A stretch of DNA of 64,000 nt from JBMNMU01 sp050953505 (GTDB lineage: Bacteria > Bacillota > Clostridia > Peptostreptococcales > Anaerovoracaceae), in assembly GCA_050953505.1 (NCBI GenBank), contig JBMNMU010000001.1, positions 2,356,001-2,420,000 on the forward strand, in the 5' to 3' direction. The position numbers and the translations under genes are program-made. Every line of letters begins with the position of its first letter. Position 1 is the stretch's first letter. The notes under the pieces are model-generated. The model had not been told where the DNA came from. It did not search any database and worked only from the letters and a program-made list of their open reading frames with translations. Below, piece after piece: positions 23,604-32,205 of the stretch.

Positions 23604-26285
23604 ATGAAATACGATAAAGATCGGTTTGAACTCGAGGGCATTCCTGACTTTGCTTTACAACCTGCCAGGGGAGCAGACGAATATAATCCACAATATCAAT
23701 CCGAAAATAACCTGGGAGATTTTGACGCCTCAGTGTATGACAGAATATTCCACAAGCCACCAGGGCAATGGGCTTCCGGTATAGACCAAAAGAAATATGA
23801 GGATCAAGCCCCGCATGAGGAGGAAGTGCTACAGAAAGCTGAAGGAGCTCCGGCAGAGGATTTGGGTTTTGTGGAAGATGCAGCGCCTGTATCAGAATTC
23901 CAATCAGAGCTTATGCCAGCAGATACTGTAGCGAGTGAGGGGGAAGAGGCCATAGCTGACGGAGACTCAATAGCAGCTGCAGAACCCGTATTTGAGGTAG
24001 AACCAAAAGTGGTCGCAGAGACTGTAGCTGATGCAGAGCCTATTGCAGCGGCAGAGCCTGTTGCAGACGTTGAGCCTGTAGCGGAGGTAGAACCTGTTGC
24101 AGACGTTGAGCCTACAGAGGATGAAGTGCTTGTAGCCGACGCAGACCCTGCAGTTGACACAGAGCCCATATCAGCTGCAGAGCATGTGGCCGACCTAGGA
24201 TCTGTAGCAGACGTTGAGCCTGTAGCAGAGGCAGAACCTGTAGCTGACGTTGCGCCTAAGGAGGACGAAGAACTTGTTGCTGATGCAGAGCCTGTAGCGG
24301 AGCCAGAGGCCATACCTGTTTCTGCACCAGAGGAAGCTTTCGTTGCACCAGAGAAGTTAGGTTTCAATCCCGAGGCAGCACCAGCTGAGGAAGATGAGGT
24401 TTCCGCCGCGGCATCCGAGGAAGAAGAGGATATTTCTGTGGCAGCGCCTGAAGAAGATGCTATACCTGTTGCGGTACCGGAATCGGAGGCGCCCCAAGTG
24501 GAAGAACCTGTATTTATTCCAGCTTCATCCCCAGACCTTGAGGAAAAGAAGAAAGGGATTCTTTCTAAGAGTGAGCGCTCCAAGAATGGTAAGCAGCAAA
24601 AGGCGGTGGAACAGCCGAATACAATTCCTAAAGCGATGCCTACAAAGATTCTTCCGGTGACAGGTTCTCTATTGAGCAGCCATCTAAAGCTGGTAGATAT
24701 GAAGAAAAAGCCTGAATTCAGAGTTTATCTAGAAGAAGATATATTAGTCCCAGATGTGAAGCCGGACTTGGCCCAGATTCTTTCCATGGATGGAAGAGTA
24801 AGCTTGTCAGAAAGAGAAATACATACGGGGCAAAGCGAGGTAGATAAAATTAGGATTGTAGGAGAGTTAGGCCTAAAGACTCTCTATCGACCAGAAGATC
24901 TAGTGAATGGCGAGCCCGTTGTGGCTATTGAATCAAAGCTGCCATTTAAAAACGAAATAGATATCAGTGGGGATGCCTATTCTGACCTTACAATTACTCC
25001 TGTGCTGGAGTCTATTGATTTCACCGTTATTAATGAAAGAAAATTTAAGGCAAAGGCCACAATATTGTTAAATTTCCGGGAATACAGCAGTCTGGACGTG
25101 GAAGTCTTCGAGGGTATTAAAGATGAAGAAGTGCAGATGCTAAAGGAAAATATCCGCTTAACCGATGTGGCTCTGCGCAAAACGGAATCAACAGAAATAA
25201 AGGAAGAATTTTCCTTGAAAGAAAACATGCCTGAAATAGCCCAAATATTAGATTATGAGGTGCATGTCAGCGAAAATCATAAGCAGATCACAAAAGAAAA
25301 AGCGGTGATTAATTCCTCCATATACTGTAATGTTATCTATTTAGGAAAAGCTGAAGAATCCGATGTGGATAAGGCAGATTTTGAAGAAAACTATCAAACA
25401 CTACACTTATATCAAGGAAGGGCAGAATTTACTCAATTTATTAAGTTTGATGGAGAAAACTTGGGGAGCCAGAATCCTGCTGGTAGCAAGGTAAACTTTA
25501 ATATTTCCTCCTTATCCTTAAATCCAAAAGAGGATGAGAACGGTAAAGCAAGTATATTGGAACTGGATTTGACTGTAGACACAGGACTTGAGCTTTATAA
25601 AAATGTTGAAAAAGAAGTGGTTACCGATGTTTACCACCATTTAAAAAATGTTCAGTATGATACGCAAAACGTCCAGCTTATGTCTCTAAGAGGTAGTGGA
25701 GTTTCTGAAACCTCTGTAAGGGAAATTATCAATATCCCTCAGAAATATAGTGGCGTAGAAAAAATAGCTTATATATCCGGATTTATTACGGAAAAACCAG
25801 GTAGAGTTGAAGAGGGCAAGAACATCGTTGAGGGTAACGTGAGCATCAATTTAATCTGCATCGCAGCCGACGATGAAAAGACACTGTTTAACATAAAGCA
25901 AGATATTCCATTCCGAAGTGCCATGGAAATTCCAGGCATATCAGCTGATATGACGGCGGATAATGACATTTCATTGAAGGAGCTTTGGTTTGATAAGATC
26001 AACAACAGGCAAGTGGAGGTGAATGCGGGAATCCTCGTAAATTCCACGGTTTCTAAGCGGGAAGAACATAAGCTAGTAAAAAGTGTGAGCTTTGTGGAAG
26101 GTACAGAGGAGCAGGTGCGCAATCCAGGCATTATCCTATATATTGCACGAGCTGGAGATAGCATTTGGAAAATTGCAAAAAGGTTCAGAACCACTACTGA
26201 CGAGATTATGAAGGTCAACGATTTAGTTTCAACAAAGGATCTCAAGCCTGGCTCAAAACTAATCATTGTAGCAAAGAATCATTAA
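23604..26285 (+). CDS. SPOCS (DUF3794) and LysM domain protein, spore coat/morphogenesis type
   Basis: An 893-residue protein. Residues 1-60 form a short N-terminal segment. Residues 70-330 are an acidic, Ala/Val/Pro/Glu-rich tract of degenerate repeats on the theme PVADVEPVAEVE. From about 366 to 840 there are successive SPOCS/DUF3794-type beta domains (EFRVYLEEDILVPDVKPDLA; a second with VSENHKQITKEKAV). Residues 846-893 are a LysM domain (AGDSIWKIAKRFRTTTDEIM). SPOCS-LysM proteins of spore formers act at the forespore surface, by analogy with SpoVID/SafA, LysM binding the cortex or lipid II side. GGAGGGGG precedes the ATG. Confidence 0.9.
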   Translation: MKYDKDRFELEGIPDFALQPARGADEYNPQYQSENNLGDFDASVYDRIFHKPPGQWASGIDQKKYEDQAPHEEEVLQKAEGAPAEDLGFVEDAAPVSEFQSELMPADTVASEGEEAIADGDSIAAAEPVFEVEPKVVAETVADAEPIAAAEPVADVEPVAEVEPVADVEPTEDEVLVADADPAVDTEPISAAEHVADLGSVADVEPVAEAEPVADVAPKEDEELVADAEPVAEPEAIPVSAPEEAFVAPEKLGFNPEAAPAEEDEVSAAASEEEEDISVAAPEEDAIPVAVPESEAPQVEEPVFIPASSPDLEEKKKGILSKSERSKNGKQQKAVEQPNTIPKAMPTKILPVTGSLLSSHLKLVDMKKKPEFRVYLEEDILVPDVKPDLAQILSMDGRVSLSEREIHTGQSEVDKIRIVGELGLKTLYRPEDLVNGEPVVAIESKLPFKNEIDISGDAYSDLTITPVLESIDFTVINERKFKAKATILLNFREYSSLDVEVFEGIKDEEVQMLKENIRLTDVALRKTESTEIKEEFSLKENMPEIAQILDYEVHVSENHKQITKEKAVINSSIYCNVIYLGKAEESDVDKADFEENYQTLHLYQGRAEFTQFIKFDGENLGSQNPAGSKVNFNISSLSLNPKEDENGKASILELDLTVDTGLELYKNVEKEVVTDVYHHLKNVQYDTQNVQLMSLRGSGVSETSVREIINIPQKYSGVEKIAYISGFITEKPGRVEEGKNIVEGNVSINLICIAADDEKTLFNIKQDIPFRSAMEIPGISADMTADNDISLKELWFDKINNRQVEVNAGILVNSTVSKREEHKLVKSVSFVEGTEEQVRNPGIILYIARAGDSIWKIAKRFRTTTDEIMKVNDLVSTKDLKPGSKLIIVAKNH

Positions 26286-26445
26286 GGATTTTTCCTGTGT
26301 AAAATCACCAGCAGAGGTCAAAAACCATTAAACAAGTAATAAGCTAACGTCCAAAGTGCGCAAAGGTCAAGGGACTGGGTTTGTAACACTGTCTTGTGTT
26401 ATGAACACCGGTTCCTTGCCATTTTTGAAAATTACAATTTAAAAT

Positions 26446-26474
26446 GTATAAAATAAACTTCTTTTGGAAATGAT
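26446..26474 (+). promoter_or_regulatory. SigF-type promoter of spoIIR
   Basis: GTATA, exactly 15 bases, then GGAAATGAT. Both boxes fit the SigF forespore consensus (GYATA and GGNNANNMT), and the site lies about 47 bases before spoIIR, a known SigF-dependent gene in Bacillus. Confidence 0.75.
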
Positions 26475-26520
26475 GATAAGAGCAGCTATTAATACTCTGT
26501 TTTTCTGAGGGAGGTTTTTT

Positions 26521-27249
26521 ATGTGGATAGGAAAAAAGCGGCTGCAATTATTGATTTTACTGCTTATAAGCTTACTCATATTTACTTCTTGGATGGCTCA
26601 TAACAAAAGAGAAGATTTATCCAACGATGACTTTATTCGTTTTCACGTCATCGCCAACAGCGATTCTGATGCAGATCAGCAGTTAAAGCTAGAGGTAAGA
26701 GATGGAATCCTAGCAAAGATCAACAGTGAGCTGGTCAGAGAAGCCATGAAAAGCCATAGTGAAAACACCATGGAAAGTATTCAAGTCAGCACAAATAAAG
26801 TCCAATCAGAGGAAAATAATCAACATGTTTCTTTAAATCTGGAATTCGCAAGACAATATATAAATGATAATATCTCTGAGCTGGAAGAAGCAGCTGAGAG
26901 AATCATGAGAGAAAAAGGTTATGATTATCCAGCGAAGGCAGAGTTGGGTGTTAAGTGGATTCCGAAAAAAACTTATGGTGACATTACTTTCCCTGCAGGA
27001 AATTATGAAGCTTTAAATATAACTATTGGAGAGGGGAAAGGACAAAACTGGTGGTGCGTACTTTTTCCACCCCTATGCCTAATCGGCATTGAAGATCCGG
27101 ATTACGTTGGGAACTCAGCAATAGCTCAAGATATTTATAAAGATGTATTGCTGGATGAAAAATATGATCCCCTTACGACTCAATATAACCAGCCAACCAC
27201 TCTTAAGCTCAAGTTTAAAACCTTAGAGCTTATAGATAAAATTAAATAA
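26521..27249 (+). CDS. spoIIR: Stage II sporulation protein R
   Basis: A 242-residue exported signalling protein made in the forespore that triggers SpoIIGA to process pro-SigE in the mother cell. A hydrophobic N-terminal signal/anchor (residues 8-25) precedes the family core: FIRFHVIANSDSDADQQLKL, then the conserved NWWCVLFPPLCLI near residue 178. Length is normal. GAGGGAGG precedes the ATG. The SigF-type promoter directly upstream supports forespore-specific expression. A terminator follows 43 bases after the stop, so the gene is monocistronic. Confidence 0.96.
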   Translation: MWIGKKRLQLLILLLISLLIFTSWMAHNKREDLSNDDFIRFHVIANSDSDADQQLKLEVRDGILAKINSELVREAMKSHSENTMESIQVSTNKVQSEENNQHVSLNLEFARQYINDNISELEEAAERIMREKGYDYPAKAELGVKWIPKKTYGDITFPAGNYEALNITIGEGKGQNWWCVLFPPLCLIGIEDPDYVGNSAIAQDIYKDVLLDEKYDPLTTQYNQPTTLKLKFKTLELIDKIK

Positions 27250-27291
27250 TAAGCCTTTACTACCATTTATAATGGAGTAAAAGGGGGAAGA

Positions 27292-27328
27292 GCCAGGTAA
27301 TGTAGTGCCATTCATTACCTGGCTTTTT
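27292..27328 (+). terminator. Terminator after spoIIR
   Basis: GCCAGGTAATG and CATTACCTGGC form an 11-bp perfect stem, followed by TTTTT. Confidence 0.88.
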
Positions 27329-27382
27329 CCGTTAAAAGCCTAATAGAACCGATAATAAGCCCAGATACTGTTTACACCGTAT

Positions 27383-27560
27383 GTGTTGGGGGCTGTGGCT
27401 GCGTTCTCACCGGCAGGTCGGGTTTGATACTCTCAGCACTTTATCGTGCCATGTTCAGATTGTCAAACAAACCAGCTTTGAAGTGTTTGACAGGAGCTGA
27501 ACATGTTGCTAGATTTCAGCGGAGAGTTACAGAAACAACTCCCAGGGCATAACCACTAGG
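27383..27560 (+). ncRNA. Candidate structured RNA (unassigned) between spoIIR and the phosphosugar mutase
   Basis: Non-coding stretch with an extended nested hairpin: ACTCTC (27429) pairs with GAGAGT (27522), CATGTTCAG (27450) with CTGAACATG (27497), and GTCAAACA (27462) with TGTTTGAC (27484); a small GCAC/GTGC hairpin sits on the 5' side. The arrangement of long apical stem, internal loops and outer stem is reminiscent of 6S-like RNAs, but I cannot confirm this. The 5' part recurs in inverse orientation at 29595-29652. Strand is assigned only from the neighbouring genes. Confidence 0.35.
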
Positions 27561-27642
27561 GCTATGTATTTTCCCTATTGTTATTGAATAGAATGTGATA
27601 AAATAATGAAAATATGGTTATATAATTTGGAGGGGAACTGGG

Positions 27643-29571
27643 ATGAGAGAATCAAAAGAAATCTTGGAGAAATGGCTTAGTCAAGAAAGGCTAGATCAGG
27701 CTCTAAGAGAAGAGCTCCTTGCCTTAGAGGATGAAGAAGAGATCCATGATCGTTTTTATAGAGATTTAGAATTTGGGACTGGAGGACTGCGGGGGGTCCT
27801 AGGTGCAGGTACCAATAGAATGAATATTTACACGGTGCGAAGAGCCACCCAAGGCTTAGCAGACTATATCAATAAGCACTATGGAAAGGGGAGCCTCGCT
27901 TATCAAGGAAAAGCACCATCAGCTGCAATTGCCTACGACAGCAGAATTAACTCGGATCTTTTTGCCCTAGAGACTGCTTGTGTGTTTGCGGCCAATGGTA
28001 TAAAGACTTATATCTATCCGGAGCTCATGCCCACACCGGCCCTGTCCTTTGCTGTTAGGTATTATGGATGTAACGCGGGAGTCATGGTGACTGCCAGCCA
28101 TAATCCAGCAAAATATAACGGATATAAGGTATACAATCAAGTAGGCTGCCAGATCAATCCGGAAGAAGCAGAAGAAGTTCTGAACCTTATTGAGCAGGTG
28201 GATATATTTAAGGATGTAAGAACCATTGCCACGGACCTGGATCTTACCTTGGAAGAAAGATCTGCTTTAGCCATGGCGATCTCCGATGATAGTGGAGAAA
28301 ACCTTATTGAAGTCATTCCGCCTCAGGTAGTAGAAGCCTATCTTGACGCAGTATTTCGTGAAAGCACTGGCGAGGTGGGATGCGAGGAATTATCTGTTGT
28401 TTATTCCCCTCTTAATGGGACTGGCAACAAGCCTGTGACACAGATTTTAGAGAGGATTGGCGTAAAAGACATAAGCATTGTAAAAGAGCAGGAAATCCCT
28501 GATGGACACTTTTCTACTTGCCCTTATCCAAATCCGGAAAAAAAGGAAGCCCTAGAGCTAGGCATAAAGCTGTGTATAGAGCTTTCAAATCAGGGGAAGG
28601 CCCCGGATCTACTTTTGGCCACAGACCCGGATTGCGACCGGGTGGGCATTGCGGTAAGGTACCAGGACGTTGAGAGCGGAAAAGAGGATTACAAGCTGAT
28701 TTCAGGCAATGAAACCGGCATACTATTATTAGATTATATCTGCCAAAGAAGGATGGAGGCATCCAATACAAGAACCAATTCAGGAAGCAGCCGAGAAAGA
28801 ATGGTGGCGGGCTCTGAAAGAGTGGGTAACATAACTGGTTCAAAAAGAATGCCCAAAGAAATGCCTAAAAACCCTATAGCAATAAAGACAATCGTTACCA
28901 GCAAAATGGCTGAAAAGGTAGCAAAAAACCATGGAGTAGAGATGTTGGATGTGCTCACCGGCTTCAAATTCATTGGAGAGCAGATAGGATTATTAGAAGC
29001 CAAGGGTGAAGAGGAACGATACATATTTGGTTTTGAGGAAAGCTACGGGTACCTTGCGGGGGCTTATGTAAGGGATAAGGACGCTGTCAATGCATCTATG
29101 CTGATTTGTGAAATGGCAGCTTATTATAAAAAAGAAGGAAAAACCTTAATAGATCGGCTCCAGGAGCTTTATGAGAAATACGGATTTTATAAAAATGCCC
29201 TGATGGAGTTCACCTTTGAGGGGGCTACAGGGATGGAAACAATGACCCAAATTATGAATCGCTTTCGAACCCAACCGCCTCAAGAAGTCATTGGCAAAAA
29301 GATTATTGAGATTGCTGATTATCTGTCCTCCCAAAGACGTATAATAAGAGGTGAGCCAGGATGTGTCTTGGCTGCAGGAGTTCGCCCCATAAGATTGCCA
29401 AAGGCTGATGTCCTAGAATATATCCTGGAGGATGGCAGCAGCTTTATTGTTAGACCTTCAGGGACAGAACCGAAGCTTAAAATTTACCTCTCGGCAAAAG
29501 GTGACACCAGAGAGGAATCGGATGAAATTATAAAAAATCTGAAAGAAGAACTAAGGCCATTAATAGGATAA
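27643..29571 (+). CDS. Phospho-sugar mutase (alpha-phosphoglucomutase/phosphomannomutase family)
   Basis: A 642-residue alpha-D-phosphohexomutase interconverting hexose 1- and 6-phosphates. The phosphoserine loop TASHNP is near residue 150, the metal loop DPDCDRVG near 329, the sugar loop GFEESYGYL near 465, and the phosphate-binding RPSGTEPKLKIYL near 605. The family is usually about 575 residues; the excess comes partly from a polar, Ser/Arg-rich insertion at about residues 366-405, between the metal loop and IKTIVTS. GGAGGGG precedes the ATG. Whether glucose or mannose phosphates are preferred cannot be told; PgcA-like function is most likely. Confidence 0.93.
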   Translation: MRESKEILEKWLSQERLDQALREELLALEDEEEIHDRFYRDLEFGTGGLRGVLGAGTNRMNIYTVRRATQGLADYINKHYGKGSLAYQGKAPSAAIAYDSRINSDLFALETACVFAANGIKTYIYPELMPTPALSFAVRYYGCNAGVMVTASHNPAKYNGYKVYNQVGCQINPEEAEEVLNLIEQVDIFKDVRTIATDLDLTLEERSALAMAISDDSGENLIEVIPPQVVEAYLDAVFRESTGEVGCEELSVVYSPLNGTGNKPVTQILERIGVKDISIVKEQEIPDGHFSTCPYPNPEKKEALELGIKLCIELSNQGKAPDLLLATDPDCDRVGIAVRYQDVESGKEDYKLISGNETGILLLDYICQRRMEASNTRTNSGSSRERMVAGSERVGNITGSKRMPKEMPKNPIAIKTIVTSKMAEKVAKNHGVEMLDVLTGFKFIGEQIGLLEAKGEEERYIFGFEESYGYLAGAYVRDKDAVNASMLICEMAAYYKKEGKTLIDRLQELYEKYGFYKNALMEFTFEGATGMETMTQIMNRFRTQPPQEVIGKKIIEIADYLSSQRRIIRGEPGCVLAAGVRPIRLPKADVLEYILEDGSSFIVRPSGTEPKLKIYLSAKGDTREESDEIIKNLKEELRPLIG

Positions 29572-29594
29572 TGTTACAGTTTGAACGGTAAGTG

Positions 29595-29652
29595 GAGAGT
29601 ATCAAAATCCCGATCTGCCGGTGAAATGTAGCCAATGTCCCTGGCCAACACA
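29595..29652 (-). repeat. Inverse partial copy of the 27.4-kb intergenic element
   Basis: The reverse complement contains TCACCGGCAG(A)TCGGG...TTGATACTCTC and an upstream GTGTTGG...TGGCT, matching 27383-27434 with few changes. The two copies flank the phosphosugar mutase gene in opposite orientations. Confidence 0.7.
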
Positions 29653-29677
29653 ACAAATAAACACATAGGAGAAATGA

Positions 29678-30619
29678 ATGAATAAAGAAACGAACAAAGG
29701 ATTTAATAAAGTTATTACTGCCCTGGACCACAGTGGCTCATTCAGGGTATACCTGGCCATTACCACCAAAATGGTGGAGGAGGCCAGAAAGATTCACAAT
29801 ACCACCCCTCTTGCAACAGCAGCCCTAGGGAGAGTTCTCACGGGAGCGGGACTTATGGGCCTATTGCTAAAAAGAGATGAAGATAAGCTCACACTCCTTT
29901 TTAAGGGAGATGGGCCGGCAGAGCAGATTCTTGCCACTGCAAATGGAGATGGTAAGGTCAAAGGATATATCGCAAATCCTTATGTAGATTTACCAAAAAA
30001 GCCAAACGGAAAGTTGGATGTAGGGGGTGCTATTGGCATTGGAACCTTGACAGTGATATCGGATCTTGGGATGAAGCAGCCCTATGTGGGTAAAATTGAC
30101 TTGGTCAGCGGCGAAATTGCCGAGGACCTGACGGCCTATTATTTCATATCTGAACAGCGTAACACATCTGTTGCTTTAGGTGTGAAGATAGATACAGACC
30201 TCTCCGTTGCTGCTTCGGGAGGCATGATCATTCAGATGCTGCCTAATCCAGAACCTAAGGCCATAGATGCCCTAGAAGAAATGATTGAAAAGATCCCTTC
30301 TCTAACCGCCCTTATTGAAGAAGAGATCCAAAAATCCCAAGGGAAAACGGAAGAAGCTATTATGGAAGGGCTGCTTGATAGTATTTTTAAAGATCTTCCT
30401 CAAGAGTTCAAGGTGAACCCCTTAGAATTCCGTGATATAGGTTGGGAATGTGACTGCTCGGAAGAACGCCTAGAGCAGGTGGTTATCAGCATAGGAAAAA
30501 AAGATTTAACTGAAATTATTGAAGAGGATGGTCAAGCCGAGCTTGTATGTCAATTCTGTAGTAGCAAATACTTTTTTGATAAAGAACACCTATTAAAATT
30601 ATTAGAAGAAACTGTGTAA
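29678..30619 (+). CDS. hslO: Hsp33 family redox-regulated chaperone
   Basis: A 313-residue holdase chaperone activated by oxidative unfolding. The C-terminal zinc-binding redox switch is present: ECDCSEERLEQ (Cys-x-Cys near residue 258) and VCQFCSSKYFF (Cys-x2-Cys near 290). The N-terminal domain has ALDHSGSFRVYLAITT and the family motif TAALGRVLTGAGLM. Length is normal to slightly long. AGGAGAAATGA precedes the ATG. It lies just before mscL in the same direction, with a 38-base gap. Confidence 0.95.
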   Translation: MNKETNKGFNKVITALDHSGSFRVYLAITTKMVEEARKIHNTTPLATAALGRVLTGAGLMGLLLKRDEDKLTLLFKGDGPAEQILATANGDGKVKGYIANPYVDLPKKPNGKLDVGGAIGIGTLTVISDLGMKQPYVGKIDLVSGEIAEDLTAYYFISEQRNTSVALGVKIDTDLSVAASGGMIIQMLPNPEPKAIDALEEMIEKIPSLTALIEEEIQKSQGKTEEAIMEGLLDSIFKDLPQEFKVNPLEFRDIGWECDCSEERLEQVVISIGKKDLTEIIEEDGQAELVCQFCSSKYFFDKEHLLKLLEETV

Positions 30620-30657
30620 GGAAGAAAAGGAAGGATTGAATCCTGGAGGGTGTACAA

Positions 30658-31068
30658 ATGTTAAAAGAATTTAAAGAATTTGCTTTAAGAGGAAATGTCA
30701 TCGACATGGCAGTAGGGATCATTATTGGAGGTGCTTTTGGTAAAATTGTTACCTCTATAGTCAATGACCTGATTATGCCCATCTTTGGATATCTCACGGC
30801 GGGCATAAATTTTGCAGACTTAAAGTATGTGATGAGTCCAGCGGAAGTGGCTGCAGACGGAACGGTTATTACACCGGAAGCTGCTATACTGTATGGTAGC
30901 TTTATTCAAAACATTGTCGATTTTTTAATCATCGCTTTTTCTATCTTTATCGCCATTAAGCTTATTAACAAAACTCGCAAAAAAGAGGAAGAGGTGGAAG
31001 AAGAAGCTCCACCCGCACCTACAGAGACTGAACTCCTTACAGAAATCAGAGACTTGCTTAAAAAATAA
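30658..31068 (+). CDS. mscL: Large-conductance mechanosensitive channel
   Basis: A 136-residue homopentameric channel that opens on hypo-osmotic shock. TM1 with the family signature GNVIDMAVGIIIGGAFGKIV covers residues 12-31, TM2 is around 80-100, and a charged C-terminal helix ends the protein (EEEVEEEAPPAPTETELLTE). GGAGGGTGT precedes the ATG at a good distance. Length is in the normal range. Confidence 0.96.
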   Translation: MLKEFKEFALRGNVIDMAVGIIIGGAFGKIVTSIVNDLIMPIFGYLTAGINFADLKYVMSPAEVAADGTVITPEAAILYGSFIQNIVDFLIIAFSIFIAIKLINKTRKKEEEVEEEAPPAPTETELLTEIRDLLKK

Positions 31069-31088
31069 ACATATCAGGGGGACAATAT

Positions 31089-32162
31089 ATGAGACTAGGA
31101 ATTATTTTTGGTGGACGTTCGGGAGAGCATGAAATCTCACTTATGTCTGCTTATTCTGTGCTAAAGGCTATCGACAGAGATAAATACCAAGTTGTGCTTA
31201 TTGGCATTACTCGGGAAGGAAAATGGCTTTTATATGATGGACCGGAAGAGAAAATAGAGGACGGCAGCTGGCAGCAGGAAGCTGAAGCTGCATTGGAAAA
31301 GAATCCAGACAAGTATGGCATCACTATATTGGGCGCCGGTGGAAAATCAATTAAAGATAGGATTGATTTTGCATTGCCTATCCTCCATGGCCCTTTTGGA
31401 GAGGATGGAACCATCCAAGGCCTGTTTGAAATGGTGGGAATTCCTTATGGAGGCTGCGGTGTGCTAGGCTCTGCTACCGCTATGGATAAAGCGGTGGCAA
31501 AGGACTTATTTGCTGAGGCAAATCTACCCATTTGTAAGCATGTGGTCATCCTTTCTGAAGAACTGGAAGGTAACCTGAATGAAGTTATAGAAAAGGTGGA
31601 AAGGGAGCTTCCCTACCCCATCTTCGTAAAGCCAGCCAATATGGGATCTAGCGTGGGCATCAGCAAAGCCCGAAACAAGGAAGAACTTATATCAGCGTTA
31701 CAAGAAGCAGCAAAATATGATAGACGCTTGGTATTGGAAGAAGGCTTGAATTGTAGAGAACTGGAAACCGCTGTTTTAGGCAATTATCATGTGAGGGCAG
31801 CAGCGGTGGGTGAAATATTGCCCTCTGCAGAATTTTATGATTACAAAGCAAAATATTTTGATGGTGGAGAATCAGCTCTTTGCATTCCCGCAGATATCCC
31901 GAAAGAGAAAGCTGAAGAAATCCAAAGCCTAGCATTAAAGGCTTATACAGCTCTAGACTGTGCAGGCTATGCTAGAGTAGATTTTTTCATTGAAAGAGAT
32001 ACAAATAAAATATATATTAACGAGATTAATACCATTCCTGGCTTCACCAGGTTCAGCATGTTTCCTCTTCTTTGGAAGGAGGCGGGGCTTGATTACACTG
32101 AATTGATTGAAGAAATCATTGCCTTAGGAATGGAACGTTTTCAGGAAAAACAGAGTAGATAA
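31089..32162 (+). CDS. ddl: D-alanine--D-alanine ligase
   Basis: A 357-residue ATP-grasp ligase making D-Ala-D-Ala for peptidoglycan. The N-terminal IIFGGRSGEHEISLMSAYSV, central EDGTIQGLFEMVGIPYGG, ATP-grasp FVKPANMGSSVGISKA and C-terminal EINTIPGFTRFSMFPLLW are all in place. The omega-loop DYKAKYFDGG carries the Tyr-containing motif of D-Ala specific enzymes rather than the pattern of D-lactate (VanA-type) ligases. It follows mscL by 20 bases and the sigma-54 activator begins 44 bases later. Confidence 0.95.
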   Translation: MRLGIIFGGRSGEHEISLMSAYSVLKAIDRDKYQVVLIGITREGKWLLYDGPEEKIEDGSWQQEAEAALEKNPDKYGITILGAGGKSIKDRIDFALPILHGPFGEDGTIQGLFEMVGIPYGGCGVLGSATAMDKAVAKDLFAEANLPICKHVVILSEELEGNLNEVIEKVERELPYPIFVKPANMGSSVGISKARNKEELISALQEAAKYDRRLVLEEGLNCRELETAVLGNYHVRAAAVGEILPSAEFYDYKAKYFDGGESALCIPADIPKEKAEEIQSLALKAYTALDCAGYARVDFFIERDTNKIYINEINTIPGFTRFSMFPLLWKEAGLDYTELIEEIIALGMERFQEKQSR

Positions 32163-32205
32163 ACCATCTGATTAGGTCGCCACGAAGACGAAGGGAGCAT
32201 ACATA

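Noticed and set aside
23804..24583. Long open frame on the minus strand (259 codons) opposite the SPOCS gene
   Set aside because: It is antisense to the acidic repeat tract; the Ser/Ala/Thr repeats are the mirror of GCA/GAG-rich codons. No ribosome site or own context.
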